64,000 nucleotides of DNA from Trichobilharzia szidati (GCA_944472155.2 OX235279.1:148698199-148762198), one strand, 5' to 3'; shown: positions 11,041-22,830, numbered from the stretch's first letter. The notes: a model not told the origin generated them from the sequence alone. A program made the numbers and translations.

Positions 11041-12259
11041 TTAGCATTAAGTAGCGAGACGTCAGTAAAAGGAATATCGTTCATTGGGAAATACAAAAAT
11101 TATATAAAATGTCTTCTTGATAAAATCAACAACTAGACTGTACATTCATGAGTATATGTCAAAACAGTATAGAGACTTCAGCATAACTGACCTATCGAAA
11201 AATTGAGTTGTATTGTGGTGAGAGCTAGCCGCAAGCCAAAATTGTAGACAGCAATTTACGTCAATGTTACGTCCCAAATCAGGGTCATGAGAAAAACAAT
11301 AACGAAGCTTAACCTTGAGGAACTCACCAGCGAATCACAACAGACTTGACGTGTGCTAATAGGATTCGCAGATATATGGCTTAACTTTCTGAGAAACGGT
11401 CACGATCAGTACAGAATAACCTCCAGCAAGAAAACAAACAATCAGAAGACGTTGCTTCTCCGCTGACAGCAATGTACATAAAAATCTCTAAATATCTCTT
11501 GATTCATTCAATAAACGATCTGTTGCCTGGCCGTTGTCTTCTGTCGTCACAGTATTATATAACTATGCTTTACAAATGAGAAAGATGTAAATAATTTAAG
11601 AAAGTAAACTGGTTATGCTGAACACAACAAAGACAAATGGTTGAATGTACTTTTTAAGATACAGCTTTGGCTTGACGACTTTTCGAGTTTCACTACTGTT
11701 TCAGCTATGCGCTATGGAGAGATTTGGTCTGAAAGATTCCTTAAATAGAGCTGATTAAAAGTAGTTCTGAAACAATCCTCATCTTTAATTGTTATGCTTA
11801 TGTATTCATCAGTTTACAACCCTGCTTTGGATGACTTAGTCAATTCATCAACCTTAACTCCATTTTTCTGTATCGATAGAAAATTATCACCATTCTAGAT
11901 ATACATTTATCGAGTTGAAATTTCACATTATTCATTGCCCAGCTAACTGGAAATTTTCGTTTAACTTGCATTTGAAATATAAACTAGAAGATTTCATCTT
12001 TTGGGATTTACCACGTTAAATTGGTATTTCTTAAGGTACTTTGAAAAATTACACAAAGCAACGAGTATTGTCAGTCTGTTTCTATGTATTCAAATATTCA
12101 TAATAATATTAGTAATTATTAGGACAGTTAATTCTTAAACAGCCAGCTGCTGTATACAGCTTTTGCCAAGAGTTATTATGAATCAGTGAGTTCATTCATT
12201 GTTAACAGAAAGCATTACCTTGACGTCTCATGTATTGAAGTAAATACTACAGTCAATTA

Positions 12260-12915
12260 TTATTCCCTAGCAGAACATAGAGCGTGAACAGCCCATTTCC
12301 ATTTCATTCTGTTTTCTCCAGTCCCCTTTGACTCTGGCTCTCCTCGATTGGTCCGTGAGCTGTGTCATCACCAAACACATGTCGACCCGCGACTTCTATT
12401 TGTCGTCTCCTATTCGGGTTCCACTTGATAGCGTGGCAAGTGATTTTCTTCTGCATGTTTGTTTTGAGTGATAATTTCTTGGATGGTTCATACCAAGAAT
12501 CCCTTGTTGTTAATACTCTCTCGGCATTGAGTATATGCAGCTGTTAATAAAAAGCTGAAGCTGGTTCAAAATTCTCGTGACACACCAATTCTCTGAACAC
12601 TATATACTCGACATTGGTGTTATTGTTCTTCATGCTTACTGCAGCAGATTTCCAGACTGATTTCAGATTAATAATGAAGGTCTGATCCTGTGTGGCTTTG
12701 AAATCCTTATCTGTGCCGCCTGTAGTTAAAACGATGCTGTCTGAATCTTCCGTTGACAGTGATCGGTGCTTGTGGTTGTTGATGATCGGTGGGTATCTAC
12801 ATCACCTCGTCATTCTGTATGTTCCTCTAAAGTTCTGCCTTGGCTGCTTGTTCTTCTACCAACTTGTTGGTTTTCGCATGTAGGTCTTCGAGTTTGTGTA
12901 GCATTAAACATAAAA
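12260..12915 (-). repeat. LINE family B fragment, strongly decayed
   Basis: Matches the 3' third of the 17.4-20.3 kb element in order (ATTATTCCC tail, then blocks such as TTCTACCAACTTGTTGGTTTT). No usable frame remains. Confidence 0.6.
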
Positions 12916-12937
12916 TGCTAATTAGTATCAATATTGT

Positions 12938-13115
12938 GGTTCGATCCCCGGCCGACGCACTCCTTTACCTCGCTGAGCCAGAAATAATGCTGGTAAAGAG
13001 GAAAGTTTGGGCATGAGGCTAGCAACTCCATCCTGTAAAAATAAACACTGCTACAGAAACTTCAAGCCACTAGCTTGAAGCCCTATGTTCCACTGGGAAC
13101 GTGAAGGGAAAAAAG
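12938..13115 (+). repeat. Family A SINE, 5' truncated
   Basis: It starts inside the tRNA-like head (GGTTCGATCCCCGGCCGACG), continues through CCTCGCTGAGCCAGAAATAA and ends at TTCCACTGGGAACGTGAAGG. Confidence 0.75.
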
Positions 13116-13322
13116 TACCAATATTACTTTTGAAAAATGTATTTCTTTAATAATGCCGATCAGTGCATAACGGTATATATATACTTCAGTCTCTGTTGGA
13201 ATTATTGCGTTAGCTAACATGAATCATTACCACATTTATATTTGTGTTATAAAAGAATAATGTTTCTGTTTCCTCTATTTATTACTGCTGTTGTTGTTGT
13301 TGTTGTTATTGTATATTAACAG

Positions 13323-13489
13323 ACATACGTACAAGTATTCGATTATGAATGGCATGATCATGAACGTGTAGCTGATTTATTTGAAGCTTCAAAGTGTTTA
13401 AGCCCTGTTGATCGTTCCAATCTAGTTAGATTACTCGCTTTAGCAAGACATAATTGTGCTCTTATCGATGGTGAATTACAATTTCCTGG
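13323..13489 (+). CDS. Host gene 1, exon 2 of those seen
   Basis: Acceptor TATTAACAG after a (TTG)n pyrimidine tract, donor GTAATA; enters at phase 0 and leaves at phase 2. It encodes TYVQVFDYEWHDHERVADLF and a helical stretch ending in DGELQFP. It continues the W/Y-rich block of the previous exon without a break, which supports the join. Family unknown. Confidence 0.85.
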
Positions 13490-14009
13490 GTAATATCTAT
13501 TCTGTCTTACATATATATCTATCTAACATTTATATTATGCACATCATAAATTGTATTTGTTTTCGTGTTGTTCTACTTCTTGATGCTGTTTTTTGCCAAT
13601 ATATATATAACTCCTTATGTAGTATAATTAAGAGTACACCTATTTTATGATTCCAGTAAACAGTTGAAAAAATTAAGCCTTATTAAGATTACAAATACTG
13701 ATGCATGTATGGCAAACTATTTCACTGACTTAGGTTTACTGAATACTCTTTTTCTGTAAAGTGTTAGTTTCTCTGATATGATATCAACTAAAAATGTAAT
13801 ATTCAGTAGTCTGAATACAAAACCCATATGCTGGATAGACTCTTCCACGTAATGTTGTAGTCCTGTACGTGAAGCATTCTTTTATTTGACTGACTAACTC
13901 GGTTTCAATGTAGGAGTGTGCGTAGCAGAGAAATAAATCAAATCTTTACAAACAAACTCTGGAGAACTGATTGGATGCTCACTGGTGAGTGACTGCAGGA
14001 TGGAGGTAC

Positions 14010-14320
14010 CTAGAGTTGTGATGAATAATCGTGACCACTTGGGTTCATTCGGTCAGAGGAGTGAGGATATATACTCGCCGGTGACATCAGCTAGTGGTCG
14101 CTCTAAAATGACAAATTTATAGGTGTTAGACTTCATGGTCTTGCCATTTAGTCGGATCCCACTGGCTGAATGGTCTACGGGCTTGCATTGTAGCCAGAGG
14201 TTCTAGGTTCGAAACCCGGTGGGTCCGTACTGCTGATGAGTCCCAAACCAGGATGAAGCAGCTGTCCAGTACCCCTTGGTTTTCAGTGGTTCTCTAACTG
14301 ATACCTATCCGTGATCACAC
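14010..14320 (+). repeat. Family F SINE, single copy
   Basis: The body starts about CGTGACCACTTGGGTTC. The tRNA-like head follows (CACTGGCTGAATGG, then GGTTCGAAACCC), then a hammerhead, then CTCTAACTGATA. Unlike the dimers at 2, 5 and 50 kb it has no inverted partner. It interrupts RTE copy 3. Confidence 0.75.
14227..14272 (+). ncRNA. Hammerhead ribozyme, best-preserved family F copy
   Basis: Stem I GTACTG (14227-14232) pairs with CAGTAC (14267-14272). The core CTGATGA (14233-14239) is a perfect consensus. Stem II is GTCCC...GGAT, then GAAG in place of GAAA (14254-14257), stem III CAG/CTG, and the GTC triplet ending at 14266. The only core departure gives a G-U in place of the A15.1-U16.1 pair. 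Confidence 0.7.
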
Positions 14321-16246
14321 CTAAAAGAAAAGCGATGGCTTGTCATGCATAACACATATCCTAGACCTGTCAATCGGTGTAGCGTCAGAATCTCTTTACA
14401 CTCTAAATCACTTCATTCCCTATCGTTGAACCAGGTGCCTACGGCAACCAGAAGGACATGATCTAATTTGACGAGACTGTATCCTAGTGACAAGTCCGTC
14501 CTACAGTTGCTAAAGTCAATTACGGTCACACTAGTACATCGGTCATCAAATTAGACAAAACTGGAATCACTGAACATCACTGTCAAACACCAGTGGTTGT
14601 CTTTATCTACTTGAAACAGCAACGCTCTGTAACGTCCTACATGGCAGAGTTCGAGTGGATTGAATGCTTTGACTAGCGCCAATCACTTTACTGGAACCCC
14701 CTCCACCTTAAGATATTGCCGCACTATATTCCGGTCAAAGAAGTCAAGGTCAAGAAGCATAGCAACTTTTGGGCGCCGGTAATTATGTCTATTTCCAGAA
14801 TCTGTCGAGGAGCTAAGATATCATCAATACACCCTCTTCCGGGCTTTGAATCTGTCTGGTTTGGACGGGTTCGATTCTCCTGATCACCACTCAGTCTACG
14901 TATGGTTACTGAACATCAAAATCGACGTACTATTTTAGTCAAGCCAATCCCCGATGATTATCACAAGAAGATGTGTCTCTCTTTTTATAAGCTGGGATAA
15001 ATCAATGATTTTCTCCCACCCAACAGAACTGCGTTAGATTCCTGTACATTACGTGATATCTCAGTTAACCTAGTCAATAATTCATCTCCACTATCCTTAA
15101 ACACTTCCGGGCTGTTGCCTTCAGGTCGCTCTGCCTTGTCTCCTTTTAGATTAGAGACAACTGTTGCTCCGATATTCGCATACTACACAGGTAGATGTTG
15201 AATTCTGGGCTTTAGGGTATTTGGATTTCTTTTCAGTGTTCTCTCCAAAATTCTAATAGCGTACCTGAGAGGTAGTCGAAACACTGTTCTTCTTGAACAT
15301 TGTTTTGCTTGTTAGTTACTTTTTAAAACCTGTTTCCTTAATAAGTCCGAATAGTAGTCTGGAATCCCCCTCCTCCAATGCCTCCCCCAAGTCCTTTGTT
15401 CGCGTTTTGTTGCCCACCACTGTTCTCAGTCTTCGTACAAACTTTTGGTCAGTTTGCGTCTGAGCATCTTTGTCTCCACGTCACGCTTGGAGGCCTCCGG
15501 AATCAGTTTTCTAGCGCTTATCAATTCGCATTAGCTAACAGAAACCCACTAACTTTTTTCCAGGCTATCTACATCCTTAACCAGGATTTCCATAGCTGAC
15601 TGTATATTATACTATGATTTCTCAGGCTGAATCTTGTTGTTAATCTCGGATACACTCTTAGTTATTTTTTCCCTAAATAAAGACTTTGTGTTCTCATTAA
15701 GCTGGAAGTGTAGCTGCCTGATTTCTACTCAGGTTCAGTAGCCGTGGGTGTATACCTTCATCGACCAATACGTGACTGCAGTCTACACAGAGGTTCCAAC
15801 AGGTGTGGGGTAGTCTTTTACCTACACTTTACATCGACAGTCTATCGCTACGTGATCTGTTTGAGTCCATCTTTGATAGTATGTTCATCTATATTGCATA
15901 TTTAGTGTACGGGGTTTCTAATCATTTGTAATCTGATACATTTCCAGCGTACTAGTACGTCTAGGATAATTTTAGGTACATCTTAGTATAGCTAGAAGTT
16001 TGTAATACGATAAAATAACTTGGTTCCGCGGAACATGTTGTTCATGTACGACAATGTAAGCCACACTTTTTGTAGGGACTTATGGTAATACCCAGTTGTC
16101 TACTCTTAAAGTATGTAGGGACTCATTGCCTAGAGTCGATTTCTTAAGCCAGTGGGTCACATCTCCACACAAATGTGACTGTAAAGTGTTTTACCCTTCA
16201 ACTATATATTAAATATATGCTATTTTATCTTATCTTTTTTTTTCAG

Positions 16247-16439
16247 ACCGATTGCAACTAGACAAAGTAATTTTGATACACTTGAGTTACACGAAAAACT
16301 CGCCGCTCTACACCTTCATCAACAAGCAAAGGAACTTTTAGTTTCTACTGATTCTGGTGCATCTAAGCATGCAGTACACTCGTCGTCAGTCACACCGAAA
16401 GTGGATAGTTCACAAGCTAGCTCCACTAAACATGAACAG
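16247..16439 (+). CDS. Host gene 1, exon 3 of those seen
   Basis: Strong pyrimidine tract and acceptor TTTTTTTTCAG, donor GTAGTT; phase 2 in, phase 0 out. It encodes a helical stretch (DTLELHEKLAALHLHQQAKE) and then a Ser-rich linker ending TKHEQ. A (TTG)n run right after the donor is intronic. Confidence 0.8.
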
Positions 16440-16489
16440 GTAGTTGTTGTTGTTGTTGTCGTCGTCATTACAATTTGTTTCATTATACT

Positions 16490-16690
16490 TCCATCATAGA
16501 GTGAATTTATTTGATAAAATCTCACAGCGTTTATCGCTCATAATCATCATATCACCTTGATGTGATCAAGAGCAATAAATTGTGCTCAAAACGTCATCAG
16601 TAAAACAATACTATCTAATGTTGTGAGACTTCATTAAATAAACTTACTCTACAACAGCGCCCAGTTTGTATTCTTGCATCAATGATTTAT
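16490..16690. repeat. Family G short PLE-like element, old inverted copy
   Basis: The arms starting CATAGAGTGAATTTATTTGA and ending TTCATTAAATAAACTTACTC are decayed reverse complements. A hammerhead-like segment (16556-16600, plus) has CTTGAT/ATCAG as stem I, GTGATCA in the core position, an AGAGC...GCTC hairpin and AAAA for GAAA. The same family lies at 43.8 and 51.6 kb. Confidence 0.6.
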
Positions 16691-17224
16691 TATACGCCTT
16701 TTTTGTTTATCCTCCAATCCATCTTTGTGTTCAGTGTCCGTGTCTGTTGAAAATGACTAAATTTTGGTATTTTGTTAAAATTCTATCTTTTTCGACTATC
16801 CACTACCCCTGACATGATACTTTTTGAGACGTGAAACAAGCTGCGATTGACCAGTGCCAATTTCCTTCTCACTAAATCTACTTTCATCCTGATGTAGCCT
16901 TCTAGTCAATTTACGTTGAACAAGAGAGTAGGGATTAATAGATTAGCAAAAAGTCTCTTTTTCTTGTTTTTTAAGGTGATAGAGAACTAATTACTCATCT
17001 CTTTTTATTTAAAGAATGGTCTTATGCGCATATTTCGTATTTTGAAAAGTTAACGCGTTCATTTCTCAACAGAATTGGTCTCTTTGCATCAATCACCTTA
17101 GGGAAGCCTACTTGCTGTTCCTAAATGTTTCTTTGTAGATTATCAACTATCTTCAATTCGGTTTCTGCAACAGAGTAGGCGTTCTGTCGGGCTTCTCCAG
17201 TACAAGCTGCACATCTTAGGTTGC

Positions 17225-17345
17225 ATTCCATTATGGGTAAAATTTATTTTGATAAAGTCTCACAGTGTTATACAGTAATATTTACTGATGACAATTTATT
17301 GGTCATAATCATAACAAGGTACCCGTACAACTTTCTAACTTCGTT
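17225..17345 (-). repeat. Family G fragment
   Basis: Matches one arm of the 51.6 kb element (TTTGATAAAGTCTCACAGTG, then TTTACTGATGAC). Part of the ribozyme hairpin is deleted. Confidence 0.55.
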
Positions 17346-17384
17346 TATATAATTCCATTATGGTTTAATTTAATTATTATTATT

Positions 17385-20340
17385 ATTGTTTCCTTTAGTT
17401 CCTAGGGGAACATAGGGCTTCAGCCTCACGTCTCTATTGCGTTCGGTTCTCTGCAAGAGTTTTCACCTGGCTCCAAGTCTGCCTACACGCTTTCATCTCC
17501 TCTTCACACGACCTCCTCCATGTCACCCTTGAACGACCAACTCTCCGCTTCCCTTTCGGCTTCCACTCGAGCGATGGCCCTTCGTGTGATGTCACTTGAT
17601 AGTTTTCTCAGAGTATGACCAATCCACCTCCATTTCTCCCTGCATATTTGTTGCACAATTGATTCTTGGTTGGCTCGTTCCTAGAGATCCCTGTTGCTGA
17701 TCTTTTCCAGCCACCTGATCTTGAGTATTGAGCGAAGACAGCTGTTGATAAGGTCTGTAGTTTGTTCGAAGTGCCCTTCGTGACGCGGCGCCAAGTCTCT
17801 CATCCTAATAGTAGCACTGACTTCACATTGTAGTTGAAATTCCGGATCTTATTTTTCATGCTGAGTGCTGTTGATCTCCACACAGACTTGAGAGTAATGA
17901 AAGCTTGCCTTGCTTTTCCGATCCTCGCTTTGATATCCTCATCAGTTCCGTCCACCTGTAGTTGAATCGATGCTTCCCAGGTAGGTAAATGAGGTAGTTT
18001 CTTTCAGGTTCCTTCCATTTATGCTGATTTTTGTCTGTTGTTGCTGTTGATGGTGTTGCCCAGGAATCTTCATCACCTCTGTTTTCTCTATGTTCACCTG
18101 AACTCCTTCCTATCTTTGATGCTTCTTCTGCTAACTTGTTGCTTTTCGCTTGCATATCTTCCAGTTTGTGGGAAATCAGACATATATCATCGGCGAAGTC
18201 CAGATCCTCCAAGTTTTTTTTGTGAGTCCATTTTATGCCTGTTTCCTCATTGCCCGCTGTTTGTCGCATTATCCAGTCTACTGCAATCAAGAAAATCATT
18301 GGCGATAGTAGGCAGCAAGCTTGTATTACTCCTGTCCTCACTTCGAAGGATTCCGTAAGTTTCCCGTTGTGGATGACTTGGCATGCAGCATTGTCGTATA
18401 GCTGTTGGATGAGATGTATAATTGTCGGCGGCACCGCGTAGTAGCGAAGTAGTTTCCAAATCACCTCTCGATCGACGCTGTCGAAGGCCTTTTCAAGGTA
18501 GATGAAGTTGAGATAGAGAGGTGACTGCCATTCCAAGCTTTGTTCAATGATGATCCGTAATGTGGCGATCTGATCAATGCATGACTTGTTTCTCCTGAAT
18601 CCAGTCTGTTCCGGTCGAAGTTTTTCATCCAGGGCGTGTTTGATTCTCTCCAGGATGATGCGGCTGAGTATTTTGCTTGGGATTGACAGGAGCATAAATC
18701 CGTGCCAGTTCTTGCATTGACCTAAGTCCCCTTTCTTTGGCAGTTTGAATAAGTATCCTTTCTTCCAATCCGCAGGTGTCTTGCTCTCTTTTCACACCTT
18801 CTTCAGTAGTCGTGTCATCAAGTCCGCTGATGTCCCGGGGTTCTATTTCAATGCCTCTGCTGGGATTCCGTCTGCTCTTGCTGCTTTTCCAGTTTTCAGC
18901 ATCTTTATTGCCTTCAGGATTTCTGTTTTCGTCGGAAGGTTGACGTCCACTGGTAGTTCTGCTTCCGCTGTTGGTATTATTGGGCACGTTGTAGGTGGCG
19001 GTCGATTTAGAAGTCTTTTGAAGTGTTTCCGTTACTCCACTTCTTTGGTCAGTGACTTTCCATTGTCATCCTTCATCGGCTTGATTTGTGTCAAACTTTT
19101 GCCCAATAGGTACCTGGTTGTTTGGTAGTGTGTTGCGAGGTCTCCTTTGCCTGCAGCTTGTTCTGCTTCACTTGCCATGGTTTCATAATACTTTCTTTTG
19201 TCTTCTCTGGCACTTTTCTTTACTCTTTTGTTCAGTGTATTGTAGTTCGCATTCAACTCCTGTTTTTGTTGCTCGTCGATGCACTGGATAATCTTTTGTT
19301 TCACCATCCTTCTCTCTTCTGTTAGTCTCCAAGTATCCGAAGTGAGCCACTGTTTGTCCTGTCTCTTCTTTCTGCCTAGAACTTCCATGCAGGTTTGACT
19401 CCATACCGCTTTCAGGCTGTCCCAGTGCTTTTCGACGCTAACCTCTTCGCTAGTGTTGATTAGTGTCTCCACCTTATTCCTTTGTATCCTGATCCTTCAG
19501 TTTTTGAGTATTGACGTTGTCTTGTGGTCTGTCTGCAGCTCCTGCTTCTCTGAAAGCTTTTAATTTGATTTAGAGTGTTCCTTGTACGAGATAGTGGTCT
19601 GAGCCAACGTCTGCTCCTCTTCTTACTTTTGTGTCCAGTAGGCTGCGCTTCCACTTCCTTGAGATTGAGATGAAGTCAATTTGGTTTTTAGTTCGCCCAT
19701 CTGGTGATACCCATGTAGCCTTATGGATATCCTTATGGTTGTATACGCTGCCGCCAATCACTAGTTCATTGAAGGCGCAGAAGTCGGCGAAGAGTTCTCC
19801 ATTTTCATTCATTTCTCCGAGAGATTCTCTCTCTTCCTGTGTTGTCTGGTCCCAGTTTGGTGTTCATGTCTCCCATTAGTATTTTAATATCACCAACTGG
19901 AGTATTGTCCATTGTTGTCTGTAGAACTCTTCTTTATTTTCGAAGTCTGCGTTGTTTTTGGGTGCATAGCATTGTATAACTGACACTTTCCTTCCTTTGG
20001 AGTTGAATCTGGTGGTCATTATCCTGGGCGAGATCGCCTCCCATTGCATCAGGGCCTTCGTTCCCGTTGGTGACATCATGATAGCCACACCCTCGGTGTG
20101 AATGTTTGTCTTTTGGGTGACTGGAGTAAATCATCGACCCTCCCGTTGACAATTTGGTAAGTCCACTCCCATTCCATCTGCTTTCGCATATTCCCAGTAC
20201 TTGAATTCCGTATCTTTTCATCTCGTTTGCAATCTGCGCAGCTTTGACAGTCTAGTACATGGCGCGGACATTCCATGTCCCCACACAGACTTTTTCTTTT
20301 GGCGCAAGGAGACTCATCGTGCTGACGTTTCTCTAACAGT
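17385..20340 (-). pseudogene. LINE family B (RTE-like endonuclease-RT), nearly full length, frameshifted
   Basis: A second non-LTR family. 5' to 3' on the minus strand it has an endonuclease (SRWNGSGLTKLSTGG near 20170, IQCYAPKNNADFENKEEFYR near 20000, FADFCAFNELVIGG and HKATWVSPDGRTKNQIDFIS near 19750), a linker (KKSAREDKRKYYETMASEAE, about 19200), and an RT (RPEQTGFRRNKSC, LEKAFDSVDREVIWKLLRYY, FADDICLISH, 18695-17856). The reading frame is broken at least four times. The 3' end carries (ATT)n at 17385-17400. Further copies or fragments lie at 12.3, 26.6 and 46.9-48.4 kb. Confidence 0.85.
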
Positions 20341-20872
20341 TTTGTTTACAGGGTGGGGTTGCTAGCCTCACGCCTGAGAAGAGGGTTAATACATATATAT
20401 GTAGTTTACAGAGGATCAACTTTATGGGTTGCTCCCCTTAGAATCAGGAAAACAAGGAATAAAGCAATCAGAACATCACTAGCAGAAAGAAGAAAATTCA
20501 CAACAAGAATGGCAGCGACAACAACAAAGAAACTGTCAAGAAACAGTTAACAAAAATGATATCAAAACCATGGACTCTTGTTGACTTGGGTGGACTTAGA
20601 CATGTAAATCCAACAATATATACTATTATAGATATTAGCGTTTAATAGTCACAAAATGCCAAACAGATAGTTTTTTTAAAATTATTATATTATTATTATA
20701 GTCACGTCTTTCAGAAGACCTTAAATTTTACTTATCCAGGTATAGAAAATAAATTCGCATACTTAGTTGAAAAAAAGAATAGTAGAGCAATAATCCCTTA
20801 TATGTCTGAAGTAAATGACGTTATCTCTATCCACACTTCCAATGGTAATGTCAGTATTCCACCCGCACTCAC

Positions 20873-20906
<34 letters not shown>

Positions 20907-21091
20907 CCCAAGATCTTCCTTATGTGTGAATTTGCCTATCTGTGAGAACTGATGACTTCATATAGTCAGTCTACGACTAGAAAGCCTAACTTTCAAACAA
21001 AATATTCTGTTCAATGATTTACAGTTCTAATGTATGCTCATCGTTAATTTTGCACCTTACCAATCGTGTCTTTCTTTTCTTTTTCACAAAG
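20341..21091. other. Intron stretch, low complexity
   Basis: The start has a short piece of family A SINE body (GGGTTGCTAGCCTCACG) and an A-rich stretch. A (TA)n run lies at 20871-20905. Nothing else recognised before the exon at 21092. Confidence 0.5.
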
Positions 21092-21206
21092 AATGGAGGT
21101 GAGGTTATTCGTCAAAATCCTGCCGCAGTTGTTAATGAAGTAACGGCATGCGCTGAACACATTAACCAAGTCCAGGTGCATCATTGTGCAGATCAGACTC
21201 AAGATA
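21092..21206 (+). CDS. Host gene 1, exon 4 of those seen
   Basis: Pyrimidine-rich acceptor TTTTTCACAAAG and strong donor GTAAGT; phase 0 in, phase 1 out. It encodes NGGEVIRQNPAAVVNEVTAC and a short His/Cys stretch (VQVHHCADQTQD). No known domain seen. Confidence 0.8.
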
Positions 21207-21307
21207 GTAAGTGTATCTTTTGAAGGAAGTTTGTTAAACAATAATCTCCAAATAATCTAACTGAATATCGTGATCAGTGATCACTTCTCCACACCCCTAG
21301 AGTTATT

Positions 21308-22263
21308 GGCAAAGTTCTACAATAGAGTCCCAAGGGATGCGAACGCACGAGTGACCTTGAGCCGACCAATCAGGAAAAATGCCGATTTTTGCATAAAATT
21401 TTACGTATATTTACATAAAAAACATTAAACAGGATATTTTTCTCTAATATGAGATAAAAAATCTCTGAATTTTGTAGAGGGGTTTCAGTTTTTAAATTGA
21501 ACCAATTTCTTTACATATATTCATCTAGGTGACTGAAAACAACTTCGTTTTGAGATCCATTGATCGCTCTGATTCTATTTTTCAGTCTTCCCCAGAAGCC
21601 TTCGATTGAATTGGTATGAGTACCGGTCCTGGGGTCGACGAAGTCATCGGAATGGTTGACTCGATGATGTATATAACCCAGTTGCGATAATCGGTTGTAT
21701 CCTGCCCATTCATCTGTGTGAATGGTGGTGCCTGGTAAGACGAGACGCTGAATAATAGGGAGGAGTGTATCAGCACTCCTATCTGGAATCAGCTCGATAA
21801 ACCCTTTGTTAATCTGGGTGTCATAAATTCCTAAAACCCAAACGTTATTCGCTCTGGCACGCCCCCGATTGTACTTCTTCTTGATAAGAACGGTTTCATC
21901 GATATGGACGACTACACCGACTCCTCCCAACACCTGAGTAATGCTATTCATCTTCCACGAGGCTAAATCTCGACAAAATTGAAACCACTGCAGAGTAGAC
22001 GTCAACGTATTAGCTGTTTGAGCCGCAGTAGATCGCACCCCGGACTTTAAAACCCAGTAATTGGACAGAAACAAGATATTCGTCAAAAACAGTTTCGACT
22101 TTTCAAAGAAAGTTCCTAGAAGACAATTAATTCAGAGTGTCACTTACCAGTACGCACACTTATTCGCGCTAGAATAATGGTAAGCTTCCTCAACCAATGA
22201 CTAGCATGCGTTCAGGGTCATTGGAACATTTACAATCCTGGGACTCTATTCTTGTACTTCGCC
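21308..22263 (-). mobile_element. Merlin-type DNA transposon with TIRs and 8-bp target duplication
   Basis: The ends are imperfect inverted repeats of about 26 bp (GGCAAAGTTC... and, reversed, GGCGAAGTAC..., both followed by AATAGAGTCCCA). The direct repeat GAGTTATT flanks it exactly at 21300-21307 and 22264-22271; 8-9 bp duplications are the Merlin hallmark. It encodes an IS1595/ISXO2-type transposase. At 956 bp it is short and lacks the N-terminal coding part. Merlin elements are known from schistosomes. Confidence 0.9.
21511..22086 (-). CDS. Merlin (IS1595/ISXO2-type) transposase, partial
   Basis: The frame has the DDE set: VVVHIDETVLIKKKYNRG (D1), TTIHTDEWAGYNRL (D2) and TNSIEGFWGRLKNRIRA (E). 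Upstream, a probable 32-nt intron (GTAAGT...TTCTAG, about 22147-22116) joins HWLRKLTIILARISVRT to GTFFEKSKLFLTN, restoring the usual SVRTGTFFEKSKL block. Further upstream the frame hits a stop, so the N-terminal zinc-binding region is gone. The catalytic core has no stops, so the copy is young, but it is probably not autonomous. Confidence 0.85.
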   Translation of the reverse strand: MTNILFLSNYWVLKSGVRSTAAQTANTLTSTLQWFQFCRDLASWKMNSITQVLGGVGVVVHIDETVLIKKKYNRGRARANNVWVLGIYDTQINKGFIELIPDRSADTLLPIIQRLVLPGTTIHTDEWAGYNRLSQLGYIHHRVNHSDDFVDPRTGTHTNSIEGFWGRLKNRIRAINGSQNEVVFSHLDEYM

Positions 22264-22273
22264 GAGTTATTTT

Positions 22274-22470
22274 TGGTGCGTCCGTTGGTGGCACAGCGGT
22301 AGTATGCTCACCAACCATATATGTGATTCGGGGTTTCGATCTCTGGCCGACGCACTCCTATACCTCTTTAAGGGCATGAGGCTAGCAACTCCATCCCGTA
22401 AAAATGCTACCGAGAAATTCAAAGCTCTAGCTTAAAGCCCTGTGTTCCACTGGGAATAAAAAAGAGGCGT
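22274..22470 (+). repeat. Family A SINE
   Basis: The head is GTTGGTGGCACAGCGGTAGT, B-box GGGTTTCGATCTC, then CCGACGCACTCC. The body has GGCATGAGGCTAGCAACTCC and the end has CCCTGTGTTCCACTGGGAA. It follows the Merlin element after three bases. Confidence 0.8.
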
Positions 22471-22509
22471 TATTGTGATTTTTTGGCTAAATAGTTTGAA
22501 TCAGCCATG

Positions 22510-22830
22510 TAGAGAGGTAGGTGTAGACTGCCTGGTTAGGGGTCTTCGGGATGCTAAGAGCCAGTTTCTGGAAACTATTATCCGTGATATGGCTGAAAAT
22601 GGTTCTTAGTGGTGCTGATGCAATTCACTCTTTGCAATCTCCCTTTTATCCACTAAACCCTCATTGTTTTCCATCTCACCATTTTTTTATCCGTACATTC
22701 TGCTCAGTGTAGTACTTTCTAAATTTGTTTTCTCTATCTTCGCATGTTTAAATGGAGTGTGGCAACTTGAACTGCTGTGCGCTTGTGCAAAGTTCTATGT
22801 TGAAGCTCAGTCAGTCAGTCAGTCAGTCAG
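22510..22830 (+). repeat. RTE-like 3' end, 5' truncated (copy 2)
   Basis: Matches the 3' region of RTE copy 1 (GGAGTGTGGCAACTTGAACT, TGCAAAGTTCTATGTTGAAG) and ends in a (TCAG)n run at 22808-22830. It is the only clear RTE copy in the sense direction of host gene 1. Confidence 0.75.

Larger units (their letters stand above)
10395..13322 (+). other. Intron with SINE A copies and LINE family B fragment
   Basis: It holds a (TA)n run at about 10761-10778, a family A SINE (10836-11040), a partial one (12938-13115) and a decayed LINE B fragment (12260-12915, minus). Nothing is recognised between 11041 and 12259. Confidence 0.6.
13888..15950 (-). pseudogene. RTE-like retrotransposon, copy 3, decayed and interrupted
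   Basis: The 3' end lies at 13888-13920 (TTTGACTGACTAACTCGGTT, as at other RTE 3' ends). The coding region resumes from about 14330 up to the endonuclease end near 15950. Blocks align in order with copy 1 (linker, RT, thumb), but with many stops and shifts. A family F SINE (about 14010-14320) sits between tail and coding part. Antisense to host gene 1. Confidence 0.75.

Noticed and set aside
20869..20905. (TA)n runs here and at 36.99, 40.80 and 43.66 kb as origins or regulatory sites
   Set aside because: Plain microsatellites with no other supporting feature.
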